This document shows positions 43,951 to 52,801 of a stretch of 64,000 nucleotides of DNA, piece by piece (positions within the stretch are counted from its first letter, which is position 1; the number at the start of each line of letters is the position of its first letter). The stretch spans positions 3,826,501 through 3,890,500 of the forward strand of contig NZ_CP047026.1 of assembly GCF_009796785.1 (NCBI RefSeq), given 5' to 3'. This DNA comes from Polaribacter sp. L3A8. GTDB lineage: Bacteria > Bacteroidota > Bacteroidia > Flavobacteriales > Flavobacteriaceae. The position numbers were made by a program, and so were the translations under genes. Below the pieces are notes generated by a model, which worked only from the letters and a program-made list of their open reading frames with translations, was not told the origin of the DNA and did not search any database.

Positions 43951-44691
43951 CTATAACTTTAGTCTAGATTTTAGATGCGGTTCTATAAAAAGTTTACTCA
44001 CCGCATCATTTTTTAAAATTTGGTTGATGATGTTTTTTGTAGCTTTTTTAGAGAGTTTTAAATCTGTATTAAAGCTACTTAAAGTTAAGTATTTGGTAAA
44101 ATCATATTGCCAAAAACCTTTTTTCTTACAAATTTTAGTTTGATTGATTTCATATTTTGTTGGTGAAACAAAAATGCCATAGCCACTATTTGATGGTTTT
44201 AAGTTTGTTAAGATTCCTTTTTTAGTTTGATAAACAAAAGAAATATCAATTTTTTTTCCATCATTATGGCTCAAATGCGGAAGCAAAGGAAAACCGTTTA
44301 TAAAAGGGAAGTTTGCATCTAAATAGACCACTTTTATTGTAGGATACTCTTTTTGCATACTTAAAGAAACAGTAGTTAAAACAGCAGCCATTTTAGGAGT
44401 AACATAATTTCTGTTAAAGAGCTTTGTTATAAAATTATGTGCTTGTAGCTGTTTATTGTTTTCAATTTGAATACGACCAAATATTGGGGCGACTTTTGGA
44501 ACTATTAAAAAAGTGCTTGTTAGGTATAAAAAGATAAAAAAAAGCGTTCTTTTTAGTTTGTATTTTGATGATTTTTTAGAAATAATAAGTAAAGAAATTA
44601 AATAAATAACACCACCAATTTGAGTTATTACTGTTAAAACAACGGAAATAAAGAGGTGAATAATTCTTTTAATAAAAGATTTAATGAGCAT
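43951..44691 (-). CDS. Membrane-anchored M15/M74-like metallopeptidase, ended early by TAG
   Basis: 246 residues up to the stop. Two N-terminal membrane helices (LFISVVLTVITQIGGVIYLISLLII and RTLFFIFLYLTSTFLIVP) lead to an extracytoplasmic domain with YLDANFPFINGFPLLPHLSHNDGKKIDISFVY. The S-H-x-D-G-x-x-x-D element matches the first two zinc ligands (His, Asp) of D-Ala-D-Ala/MepA-type peptidoglycan peptidases. The third ligand motif (HDDHIH) lies beyond the TAG in the same frame (43879-43950), so the protein as terminated should lack a complete metal site. Either a recent pseudogene, a read-through product, or a sequencing error. Overlaps the upstream TPR gene by 11 bases. Confidence 0.75.
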   Translation of the reverse strand: MLIKSFIKRIIHLFISVVLTVITQIGGVIYLISLLIISKKSSKYKLKRTLFFIFLYLTSTFLIVPKVAPIFGRIQIENNKQLQAHNFITKLFNRNYVTPKMAAVLTTVSLSMQKEYPTIKVVYLDANFPFINGFPLLPHLSHNDGKKIDISFVYQTKKGILTNLKPSNSGYGIFVSPTKYEINQTKICKKKGFWQYDFTKYLTLSSFNTDLKLSKKATKNIINQILKNDAVSKLFIEPHLKSRLKL

Positions 44692-45400
44692 TTAATATTT
44701 TTTCTGCTTCAGAAATTACGCTTCTATATTTTCTAGAATTTGCTTTTGTCATTGAAGCTATTTCGCTAGTAATTTCATTTAAAACTTCTTTGGCAGCTGC
44801 CTTATTGTTTCTTCTAATTAAAAACTTAGAAAATTCTAACCTTTCATTATAATTAGAATATCTTTTATCAATTTTTTTCAATTGAATTTCAGCTTCCTCA
44901 AACCTGCCTTTTTGTTCTAAGGCTAAACCGTAGAAAAAGATGGTTTCTTTAAAGTCCTTTTCTAAATTTATTTTTTGTGAATATTCAATAACTTTATCAA
45001 AATTTTTGGTTTCGAAATAACAACGAATCAATTTATTTAAGGTGTAAGGTTCATTCTTAAAATTACTATCTAAAGCTTTTTCATACTGTACAATTGCACT
45101 TTTATAATCCTTAATTTCTACATAAGCATCAGCTAAATTAATGTTGTTTTGAAATGTGTTAGAAAAATCTAAAACTTTCTCAAGGTCTTTAATTTTTTTT
45201 GTAGGATTGATAATTGTAGTTATTTCCTCCGTGATATTTGTAACATCCTTTTTGTTAATTACTTGTGTTAAAAGATAAATGATACAACCAAGTAACGGAA
45301 TAAAAAAGATGATAAAATACCAATAGAAATTGTTCTTATTCTTGTAAGCGTGGTACACACAAAAAATTTGAAAAGCGATAATAAAATAGTAATAGAACAT
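44681..45400 (-). CDS. Membrane-anchored TPR protein
   Basis: 239 residues. Two N-terminal helices (FYYYFIIAFQIFCVYHAYK and FYWYFIIFFIPLLGCIIYLLTQVI) resemble the short PLDc_N-type membrane hairpin, followed by a cytoplasmic or periplasmic TPR array (INLADAYVEIKDYKSAIVQYEKALDS, LNKLIRCYFETKNFDKVIEYSQKI, FYGLALEQKGRFEEAEIQLKKI, LEFSKFLIRRNNKAAAKEVLNEI). It overlaps the following peptidase-like gene by 11 bases, suggesting joint function at the envelope. No enzyme motif. Confidence 0.8.
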   Translation of the reverse strand: MFYYYFIIAFQIFCVYHAYKNKNNFYWYFIIFFIPLLGCIIYLLTQVINKKDVTNITEEITTIINPTKKIKDLEKVLDFSNTFQNNINLADAYVEIKDYKSAIVQYEKALDSNFKNEPYTLNKLIRCYFETKNFDKVIEYSQKINLEKDFKETIFFYGLALEQKGRFEEAEIQLKKIDKRYSNYNERLEFSKFLIRRNNKAAAKEVLNEITSEIASMTKANSRKYRSVISEAEKILNAH

Positions 45401-45433
45401 AATGTAAATATAATGATGTTTTATTGATGTTCT

Positions 45434-47200
45434 CTAAAAATCAAACTTGTAAGTAATACCACCTAATACCTGAAAACCTTGTGTGTTGTAATTTGCAAAA
45501 CGTTGGTAATCTGTGTTTAGAATATTATTAAGTTTTAGAAACGCAGAGAATTTATCATTAAAATGATAACCTCCATTTAGATTTACATCAACAAAAGAAG
45601 AAATTGTTTCTATACCTTTAAAACTAGAAGGATAGATGTTGTTATACAACCCATCTTTTCTTTCACTTACATAAAAAATATCCGAAGAAGCAAACCACTT
45701 ATTTCTTTTGTATTTTGTAGAAATACTTCCTTCAAAAGAAGGCAGGTTCCAAGCTTCTAGTGCGTTTTCTAAAGTGTAATTATTGTAAGCTCCTTGAAGA
45801 CCAAAAGATAAGTTTTTAGAGTATTCATAAGCTAACTCTGCAAGTATAGCGGTTGTTTTAACATCGTCATAATACACATTAAAAGAGTTTCCGTATTCAT
45901 ATCCGCTTAAAGTATATCCGTTTAAGGAATTACTAGTTCCATTAGACTTTGATACATTTCTTAAAAAGAGAGGTTTGTCTTCTTCGTTTTTATAACTTCC
46001 TTTAATATTAAAACTAATATCTCTGTTTACTTTTCCATTAAACCCAACAAATAAATTTGATTTTTCTAATGTTTGAGTGATAAAGAGAGTAGGTGAAACA
46101 TAAGGATTTTCGTCCGTAAAGTTCTTGTAGGTATTTGTATGTAAATCTCCCGAATAGCCACCATAAATATTTAAATATTTTTCTATTATTGGACCTTCAA
46201 TAAATAAGTCTGGCAATAAGAAAATATTATTCGATTTGTTTTCTGCATCTAATGATGCTATTATTTTTACACCAGCATTTAAAGAAAAATCTTGGTAGGT
46301 TAATTTGTATTCGGGGTTAATTTTAGCAGTAACAGTAAAATAATTAACTTTATCTTTATCCGCATAACTATTTTTAAAATTCCCTTTTAAAAACTCTATT
46401 CCTGCTTTTATAGGCATATCATTTAATCCTAAGTTTAAAAAGCGCAATGGAAAAGCAAATTTTGCTTCAAAATTTGCAAGAATTTCATTACTATCATATT
46501 GATCTGTAAAGTAGGATACGTCTATTTTTCCATAATCAATATAAGAATCTATAAAATTAAACTCACCAATTAGGTTAAAGTAATTATAGGTTTGTTGTGG
46601 TGTAATTAAACTTGTGGTAGCTTCTGTATAGTTACTCTGGTTAGGTAAACCATACCAATTATAAAGATTTCTTTCTGAGTTTAAAGCTACTTTCCAGTCA
46701 AAATAACGATCTTGTTGTTTGTAGAAAGTACCAATGTTTAAATTCGAAAAATTACTATTAAGCACAGAACCTCTAACATCATCTAGAGATGCCAAATATT
46801 TTGCATTAAAACCAAACTCACTTTCAAAGCGGGTAGCATAATGTAAATTAGCTTCTAAGTAAGGCGTTGTATAATTACCAAAACCAGCGGCTAAATAATT
46901 CTGATAAACACGCTCTTTTACACCAACGTCAATTCCTTTTACAACACCACTTTTAGGAATAAAAGTAGAAGCAACAGGAGCAGAGAAAATAGTGTATTCT
47001 AGTTTTTTCTTTTCACTGTTTTTAAGCAATTGAATTTTGGGTTGCTTGTTAATTTTTTTAGCATCAGCAATTTTAGGGTTGTATTTTGTAACAATATTTA
47101 CAACCTCTGTTTTTACGGTGTCTATAGCTTGTTCCTTTTTTTGAGCGTTTAAACTTAAAAAAGCAAAATATATTAGAAATAATGTGAAACCTTTTTTCAT
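45434..47200 (-). CDS. TonB-receptor-like outer-membrane beta-barrel
   Basis: 588 residues with signal peptide MKKGFTLFLIYFAFLSLNAQ. The mature protein begins with TEVVNIVTKYNPKIADAKKINKQPKIQ, then a chain of ~16-20 amphipathic strands (YLAAGFGNYTTPYLEANLHYATRF, YFDWKVALNSERNLYNWYG, etc.), ending in a TonB-receptor-like terminal strand FSAFLKLNNILNTDYQRFANYNTQGFQVLGGITYKFDF. No plug domain is present, so it is not a canonical TonB-dependent importer. It starts immediately after the TPR gene at 47200, so the two are one operon; this barrel+TPR pair is conserved in Flavobacteriia as I recall. Confidence 0.82.
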   Translation of the reverse strand: MKKGFTLFLIYFAFLSLNAQKKEQAIDTVKTEVVNIVTKYNPKIADAKKINKQPKIQLLKNSEKKKLEYTIFSAPVASTFIPKSGVVKGIDVGVKERVYQNYLAAGFGNYTTPYLEANLHYATRFESEFGFNAKYLASLDDVRGSVLNSNFSNLNIGTFYKQQDRYFDWKVALNSERNLYNWYGLPNQSNYTEATTSLITPQQTYNYFNLIGEFNFIDSYIDYGKIDVSYFTDQYDSNEILANFEAKFAFPLRFLNLGLNDMPIKAGIEFLKGNFKNSYADKDKVNYFTVTAKINPEYKLTYQDFSLNAGVKIIASLDAENKSNNIFLLPDLFIEGPIIEKYLNIYGGYSGDLHTNTYKNFTDENPYVSPTLFITQTLEKSNLFVGFNGKVNRDISFNIKGSYKNEEDKPLFLRNVSKSNGTSNSLNGYTLSGYEYGNSFNVYYDDVKTTAILAELAYEYSKNLSFGLQGAYNNYTLENALEAWNLPSFEGSISTKYKRNKWFASSDIFYVSERKDGLYNNIYPSSFKGIETISSFVDVNLNGGYHFNDKFSAFLKLNNILNTDYQRFANYNTQGFQVLGGITYKFDF

Positions 47201-50200
47201 TAATTTTTATTCTTTTTAGAGTCTTTTGGTGCTGTAATTTCTTCCTTAATAGGTGTTACAGAATTATTAGTTTTGGCTTCGTTTTCTTTAATCTTTTTTA
47301 ATTCTTTTTTTGCTTCTTCAGCAATATCTTCAAATTGTGTAAAGTTTTTAATAATGTTTTCTAAAACAAAAGTAGCTTGATACACGTCTTTTAAACCATA
47401 ATAATTTTTACCCATTATTACATAACTCTTTACAGCCCAATATTTGTAAGAAGAAAAATTAGCAATTAATTCTTGTACAACTTTATTAGAGTCTTCATAC
47501 TCTTTTTGTATGTTTTTAAAGTAAGCATTGTAATATAAAGCCTCTGCTTTTACTTCGCCAGCTGCTGTTTTTTCTACTTCGGTATAATATTCTTCTGCAG
47601 TATAAAAATCTTCATTTTTAAAGGAAGCACGAGCAATAATTATTTTAGCATCGTTTTCTAACTTTGCGTCTAATTTATTTCTTAGTAATATCTTTTTTGC
47701 ATAATCTACAGCTTGCTCGTAAGAAGCTGTTTCATAATACCCTTTCATTAAATTACTTTGGGCAAATAAAACATTTTCTGTTGTATAAGCTTCTTGTTCT
47801 AATCTGTCTAATACTGGTATTGCATTATTAAATTGGTCTTTTTCAAGAAAAATTTGGGCTAATTTAGCTAGAGAATTTTCGCTATATTCATTTTGTTCTT
47901 CTTCTAATACATTTTGATAATAAGGAATTGCTTTGTCGAATTCTTTTTCTTTAAACAAAGTGCCTGCTAGGTAGTAATTTGCTTTTAATTTATGAATTCC
48001 ATCAGGAAAAGAAAGGGTGTATTTAGAAAGTGCTTTTATAACATCATTACTATCTTTAGATTCAAAATACTTTTTCTCTGCCACAGCAAAAGTTGTATTG
48101 TCTATATCTGAATCTGTAACATTAATAAATTTTAAATCTGTAATCCAAGTTACATAATCATTTAATTTGCCACTATCTATATAAATATTTCTTGCATTTG
48201 CAACGGCTTCAAAAGCATCGGGAGAATTAGGGAATTGACTTGCTGTTTGTTTGAATTTTTCTAAAGCTTTTTGATTTTGATTTTCATTGTAATATAATAA
48301 ACCTTGTCTCACTAAAGCTTTTGGTATAAACACACTATTTGGGTATTTTTCTAATAATCGATCATAAGCTATATGTGCTTGTTCATTATCTTTTATGATG
48401 GTGTAGGTGTTTGCAAGTTGAAATAAAGCATCGTCTTTTAAATTAGAAATTTGATATTCATTTACCACATTCTTTAATGCTTTTATCTTAGCTTGGTTAT
48501 CTTCTGTAAAACCATAACTCATCCCTATTTGATATTGAGCATAATCTGCTTCAGCACCAAAGGTTTTAACTACATTATTGTAGGTTGTAATTGCATTTTT
48601 ATAATTTCTAAGTGCAAAGTAAGAATCACCTAAACGGATATAAGCATCATCTTTAATTTCTTTTTCTATAGCGTCTGTTTTTATGAAGTTTTCGAAAGAA
48701 ACTGCAGCATTGCTATAATCCTTTAACTTAAAATTACTGTAACCTATATTGTAATCAAGTAGCAAGAATTCTTCACTATCAGATTTTAAGTCCTTTTTTA
48801 AAGCGGTAAATTTGGTTAATGCTTCTTTTGGTTTTTCTAATCGATATAGGGTTTCTGCTTCCCAATATTTTGCTCTTTCATTTATAGATACGTCCGTAGT
48901 TTTTTTACTTTCTACAAAGAAAGGGAGCGCTTCCTCTAGTTCTTGATCATTAAATAACTGAATACCTTTGTACAAAGAAATTTCAGAAATTAAAGAAACA
49001 TTTTTTACAGATTTCTTTTTCTTTAAAAACGCTAAAGCACCTGTGTAGTCTTGTTGGTGTAAAAAAGAAGAAACTACTAAATCATTAATTTCTTCGTATG
49101 CTTTAGATTTTGGATAGGCTTTTAAATAATCTTGTAAAACTTCTGCAACACTTTTAAATGGATTACCAGTTTCATAACTTAACTTGGCATAATTTAAGGC
49201 TGCATCTTGTTTAATTGTTGTGTCAAAATCCATTTCAGAAGCCGTTTTAAATGCATTTAAAGCTTCTGTTTTTTTATCTAAATTAAGGTAACATTCTCCT
49301 AAATGATAATACGCATTTTGGGCAACAAAGTTTTTTTCATCAATAATTTTATTAAAGTTGCTAATCGCATTTTCAAAATCATTCTGTTTGTAATAAGCAA
49401 ACCCAAGTTGGTAAAAATCGGTGTTGTTCCATTTTCCTTTTTTACCGGTGTAACCTTTTAAATAAGGAATTGCTTCGCTGTATTTTTCTAGATTAAAATA
49501 GCTTTCGCCAATTATTTTAGAAATTTCTGATCTATCTTTTCTCTTAAACGTATCAATAAGTTTTTTACCAACCACAATGCAGCGTTCAAAATTTCCTGCT
49601 TGAAAACTAATGTCTAATAAATAATAAGAAATTTCTACTCTATAGGTTTCATTATCAGCAATTTCTTTTAGTGTAGATTCTGCAATTCCGTAGTCTTCTA
49701 ATTTGTACGCAATGTAGCCGTAATAATATCTAGAGTCATTACCATATTTAGCATCGTTAATTAAAGGAAGAAATTTATCTCTAGCTAAGGGTAAGTTTTT
49801 GGCTATTATATAAGCATACCCCATTTTAAAGTTGAGTTCTTTTGTATCTTCTTTAGAAAGATTATCAACATTAACTTTTTGAAACCATTTAAGAGCGTAA
49901 GCAGCTTTTTTATTTGCAAAGTAGTAATTAGCAACTGTAAAAAAGGCTTTGTTTTTTTTACTGCTATTTGGGTTGTCTTCTATAAAAGCAAGTATTTTTT
50001 TATCTGCTTCTGGCTGGTTTAACCGTATAGCACACATGGCGTCATAATAAGCTGCATCTGCTTTTAGGTTAGAGCCTTTACTGGCCTTTTTAGTAATCTT
50101 AACAAAACTAGTTTGTGCTGCAGCGTAAGCTTTGTCATTAAATAATTTTATGGCGTCATTATATTTTGTAAAAATATTAGTGTCTACAATTGTTTGCTGA

Positions 50201-50271
50201 CTATAACCAACAACAGAGACTAGGAAAATGAAAAAAGTTAGCAAACGTTTCTTAAAAAAAACAAACTTCAT
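47200..50271 (-). CDS. Large secreted tetratricopeptide repeat protein
   Basis: 1023 residues with a signal region (RLLTFFIFLVSVVGYSQQ) and some twenty or more TPR-type helical pairs along the whole chain (for instance AAYYDAMCAIRLNQPEADKKI, YYLGECYLNLDKKTEALNAF with H in position 2, IRLGDSYFALRNYKNAITTYNNVV, FQLANTYTIIKDNEQAHIAYDRLLEKYPNS). The ends are lysine/asparagine rich. The stop codon and the barrel gene's start share bases at 47200, showing tight coupling. A periplasmic scaffold at the outer membrane is the likely role; no catalytic domain. Confidence 0.88.
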   Translation of the reverse strand: MKFVFFKKRLLTFFIFLVSVVGYSQQTIVDTNIFTKYNDAIKLFNDKAYAAAQTSFVKITKKASKGSNLKADAAYYDAMCAIRLNQPEADKKILAFIEDNPNSSKKNKAFFTVANYYFANKKAAYALKWFQKVNVDNLSKEDTKELNFKMGYAYIIAKNLPLARDKFLPLINDAKYGNDSRYYYGYIAYKLEDYGIAESTLKEIADNETYRVEISYYLLDISFQAGNFERCIVVGKKLIDTFKRKDRSEISKIIGESYFNLEKYSEAIPYLKGYTGKKGKWNNTDFYQLGFAYYKQNDFENAISNFNKIIDEKNFVAQNAYYHLGECYLNLDKKTEALNAFKTASEMDFDTTIKQDAALNYAKLSYETGNPFKSVAEVLQDYLKAYPKSKAYEEINDLVVSSFLHQQDYTGALAFLKKKKSVKNVSLISEISLYKGIQLFNDQELEEALPFFVESKKTTDVSINERAKYWEAETLYRLEKPKEALTKFTALKKDLKSDSEEFLLLDYNIGYSNFKLKDYSNAAVSFENFIKTDAIEKEIKDDAYIRLGDSYFALRNYKNAITTYNNVVKTFGAEADYAQYQIGMSYGFTEDNQAKIKALKNVVNEYQISNLKDDALFQLANTYTIIKDNEQAHIAYDRLLEKYPNSVFIPKALVRQGLLYYNENQNQKALEKFKQTASQFPNSPDAFEAVANARNIYIDSGKLNDYVTWITDLKFINVTDSDIDNTTFAVAEKKYFESKDSNDVIKALSKYTLSFPDGIHKLKANYYLAGTLFKEKEFDKAIPYYQNVLEEEQNEYSENSLAKLAQIFLEKDQFNNAIPVLDRLEQEAYTTENVLFAQSNLMKGYYETASYEQAVDYAKKILLRNKLDAKLENDAKIIIARASFKNEDFYTAEEYYTEVEKTAAGEVKAEALYYNAYFKNIQKEYEDSNKVVQELIANFSSYKYWAVKSYVIMGKNYYGLKDVYQATFVLENIIKNFTQFEDIAEEAKKELKKIKENEAKTNNSVTPIKEEITAPKDSKKNKN

Positions 50272-50407
50272 ATAATTATTTTTGATACTTAAAATGGATA
50301 ACGAACATATTTTTGTTTTGTTTGATAGACAAATAAAAAATGTGAAATATTTTACATCAAAAATAAGAATTGTTTATAATTCATAGTATAAAACCGTTAG
50401 AAACTTT

Positions 50408-50415
50408 TAAGTTTG
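50408..50415 (+). promoter_or_regulatory. -7 promoter box of the ftsE-like gene
   Basis: TAAGTTTG, an exact TAnnTTTG match 17 bases before the ATG at 50432. Confidence 0.5.
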
Positions 50416-50431
50416 TAAAAACAAGTTTTTT

Positions 50432-51118
50432 ATGGAAAACCCAGTCTTATTTTTAGAAAACGCAGAGATTTATCAAAGAGAGAATTTGGTATTGTCTAAA
50501 GTGAATTTATCGATACAAAAAGGAGAGTTTTACTATTTAATTGGTAAAACCGGAAGCGGAAAAAGTAGTCTGTTGAAAACGTTGTATGGAGATTTAACGT
50601 TACAAAAAGGTGCAGGTAGTATTGTAGATTTTGATTTAAAGAAATTAAAAGAAAATGATATCCCTTTTTTACGACGAAAAATAGGAATTGTTTTTCAAGA
50701 TTTTAAATTGTTAAGCGATAGAAATGTCTTTGGTAATTTAGAGTTTGTTTTAAAAGCTACAGGCTGGAAAGATAAAACTAAGATTAAAGATAAAATTGAT
50801 GAGGTTTTAGATAAAGTTGGGATGAAGGCGCAAGCTTACAAAAAAACCTATGAACTTTCTGGAGGAGAACAGCAAAGAATAGCCATTGCAAGAGCCTTAT
50901 TAAATGATCCTGAATTAATTTTAGCAGATGAGCCGACAGGCAATTTAGACCCAAAAACTTCTTTAGAAGTTATGGAGCTTTTAAATGAAATTCATAAAAG
51001 TGGAAAAACAATTTTAATGGCAACGCACGATTATCAATTAATTGTAAAATTTAAGCAAAAAACTTTGAAGTGTGAAGGTGGAGAGTTGTTTGAAGTAGCT
51101 CAAAAAGCAACTGTATAA
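50432..51118 (+). CDS. ftsE: FtsE-like ABC transporter ATPase
   Basis: 228 residues. Walker A GKTGSGKSSLLKTLYG (~residue 38), Q-loop IGIVFQDFKLL, signature LSGGEQQRIAIARALL, Walker B LILADEPTGNLDP, H-loop MATHDYQLI. Closest to FtsE, the ATPase that with FtsX controls peptidoglycan hydrolases at division. No ftsX gene is next to it; in Bacteroidetes the two are often separated. It shares its last base area with the following glycosyltransferase start (51118), so it is co-transcribed with the two downstream genes. A LolD-type paralogue is the main alternative. Confidence 0.88.
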   Translation: MENPVLFLENAEIYQRENLVLSKVNLSIQKGEFYYLIGKTGSGKSSLLKTLYGDLTLQKGAGSIVDFDLKKLKENDIPFLRRKIGIVFQDFKLLSDRNVFGNLEFVLKATGWKDKTKIKDKIDEVLDKVGMKAQAYKKTYELSGGEQQRIAIARALLNDPELILADEPTGNLDPKTSLEVMELLNEIHKSGKTILMATHDYQLIVKFKQKTLKCEGGELFEVAQKATV

Positions 51119-51996
51119 TGCTTTCTGTACTTATACCAACATATAATTACAATGCTTTTTTTTTGGTAAAAAAAATTCATCAACAATTAATTTTAGAAAA
51201 CATAGCATTCGAAATTATTTGTTTAGATGATGGTTCTAAGTCGCCTTTAAATGTAAAAAATAAAGAAATAAATAAACTTTCATTTTCTAGCTTTAAAAAT
51301 CTAGAGCATAATATTGGAAGAAGTGCTATTAGAAACTTGTTAGCCAAAAAAGCAACGTACGATTGGTTGTTATTTTTAGATGTAGATGTTATTCCTGTAA
51401 AATCTAATTTTATAAAAAAATATATAAATTGTTTCGCAAAAGATAAAACTGTTTTTTGTGGAGGATTGTTATATGAAGATAAAATAGAAAACGTTAAGTT
51501 ATTACGTTATAAATATGGTAAAAAACATGAAGAAATTTCTGTAGAAAAACGCATTGAAAATCCAGATAAGTATTTTTTTACCTCTAATTTTTTAATTAAG
51601 AAAGAAGCCTTTAATAGGGTAAAATTTGAAGAAAAATTAATCTTATATGGTAGAGAAGATTTATTGTTTTCTTTAGAGTTAATAAATAAAGAGTATAATA
51701 TTGAACATATAAGTAATGAAGTCTATCATTTAGGTTTAGATAAAAATGATTTGTTTGTTGCTAAAACTAAAGAGGCAATGGAAAACCTTATTTTTATTGA
51801 TAAACAAAGCTTAATTGATACAACAGAAATGCCTTTGTTAGGTTTGGTTAGAAAAATATCAGCAGTAAAAATGACAAGAATAGTTGGAATGTTTCATCTC
51901 TTTTTTGAAAAATTAGCTATTAAAAAATCTTCGGTTTTCTTCTTAAATTGTATGAAAGTAAGTTATATGTGTCATTTAAAATTAAAGCATGAATAG
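51118..51996 (+). CDS. Family 2 glycosyltransferase
   Basis: 292 residues with GT-A fold features: LSVLIPTYNYNAFFLVKKI start, nucleotide-binding IICLDDGSKSPLN, NIGRSAIRNLLAKKATYDWLLFLDVDVIP (the DVD replaces the usual DxD metal motif), and VYHLG-type acceptor region near residue 200 (HISNEVYHLGLDKND). It transfers a sugar from a nucleotide donor to an unknown acceptor, probably for cell-surface glycans. Overlaps the next gene by 8 bases. Confidence 0.9.
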   Translation: MLSVLIPTYNYNAFFLVKKIHQQLILENIAFEIICLDDGSKSPLNVKNKEINKLSFSSFKNLEHNIGRSAIRNLLAKKATYDWLLFLDVDVIPVKSNFIKKYINCFAKDKTVFCGGLLYEDKIENVKLLRYKYGKKHEEISVEKRIENPDKYFFTSNFLIKKEAFNRVKFEEKLILYGREDLLFSLELINKEYNIEHISNEVYHLGLDKNDLFVAKTKEAMENLIFIDKQSLIDTTEMPLLGLVRKISAVKMTRIVGMFHLFFEKLAIKKSSVFFLNCMKVSYMCHLKLKHE

Positions 51997-52801
51997 AAAT
52001 GAAATTGCTCATTTAATTAGCACTAAATTAATTGCTAATAAAGAGGTCTTAAAAACTCAGTTTTTAGAATCTAAAGATACTATTGGTTATTTTTTTATTG
52101 ATGATTTGTTACCGGAAGAATTAGCGCTAGAAATTCATAATAAATTTCCTACAACAAAGGAAGCTATTAGAAAAAAGAATTTAAGAGAGTTTAAGTATAC
52201 AGCCTATCAAATGGATAATTATAATGCGCTTTTAGAAGAAGTTATTTATGCATTTCAAGATAAAAAAGTTGTTGCATTAGTTTCTGAAATTTGCCAATTA
52301 GAAGAGATTTTTGAAGATAAGCACCTGTATGCTGGCGGATTGTCTTTAATGGAAAAGGATAATTTTTTAAATCCGCATTTAGATAATTCTCATGATAAAG
52401 ATAGAAATAGATGGCGAGTTTTAAACCTTCTATATTATGTAACACATAATTGGAATACAGAAAATGGAGGTCATTTAGAGATTTGGCCACAAGGATTAAA
52501 AAACAAACAAACTACTCTAGAAAGTAAATTTAATAGATTGGTTGTTATGACAACTCATCAAAATTCTTGGCACTCTGTAAGTAAAGTTTTAAAGGATGAT
52601 GTTAGGTGTTGCGTGTCTAATTATTACTTTTCTGATACCCCTATTTTAGTTTCAGATAGATTTCATATAACAACATTTAGAGGTAGATCTTCCGAAAAAG
52701 TGAAAGATATTTTCTTGAGGATAGATAACAGTATGCGTTCTAGTTTACGTAAAATGTTTAAAAAAGGGATTAGAGAAAATCCCCATCAATATAAAAAATA
52801 G
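51989..52801 (+). CDS. 2-oxoglutarate/Fe(II)-dependent oxygenase (prolyl-hydroxylase-like)
   Basis: 270 residues. The double-stranded beta-helix iron site is evident: NPHLDNSHD gives His-x-Asp, the following WRVLNLLYYVTHNWNTENGGHLEIWP matches the core strand with the conserved G-G-x-L, and MTTHQNSWHSVSKV supplies the distal His, with DVRCCVSNYYFSD after it. This is the 2OG-Fe(II) family akin to prolyl 4-hydroxylases and Rps23-hydroxylase-like enzymes. Encoded between two glycosyltransferases, it may modify a glycan lipid or a surface protein; substrate unknown. Ends one base before the convergent glycosyltransferase gene. Confidence 0.85.
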   Translation: MNRNEIAHLISTKLIANKEVLKTQFLESKDTIGYFFIDDLLPEELALEIHNKFPTTKEAIRKKNLREFKYTAYQMDNYNALLEEVIYAFQDKKVVALVSEICQLEEIFEDKHLYAGGLSLMEKDNFLNPHLDNSHDKDRNRWRVLNLLYYVTHNWNTENGGHLEIWPQGLKNKQTTLESKFNRLVVMTTHQNSWHSVSKVLKDDVRCCVSNYYFSDTPILVSDRFHITTFRGRSSEKVKDIFLRIDNSMRSSLRKMFKKGIRENPHQYKK

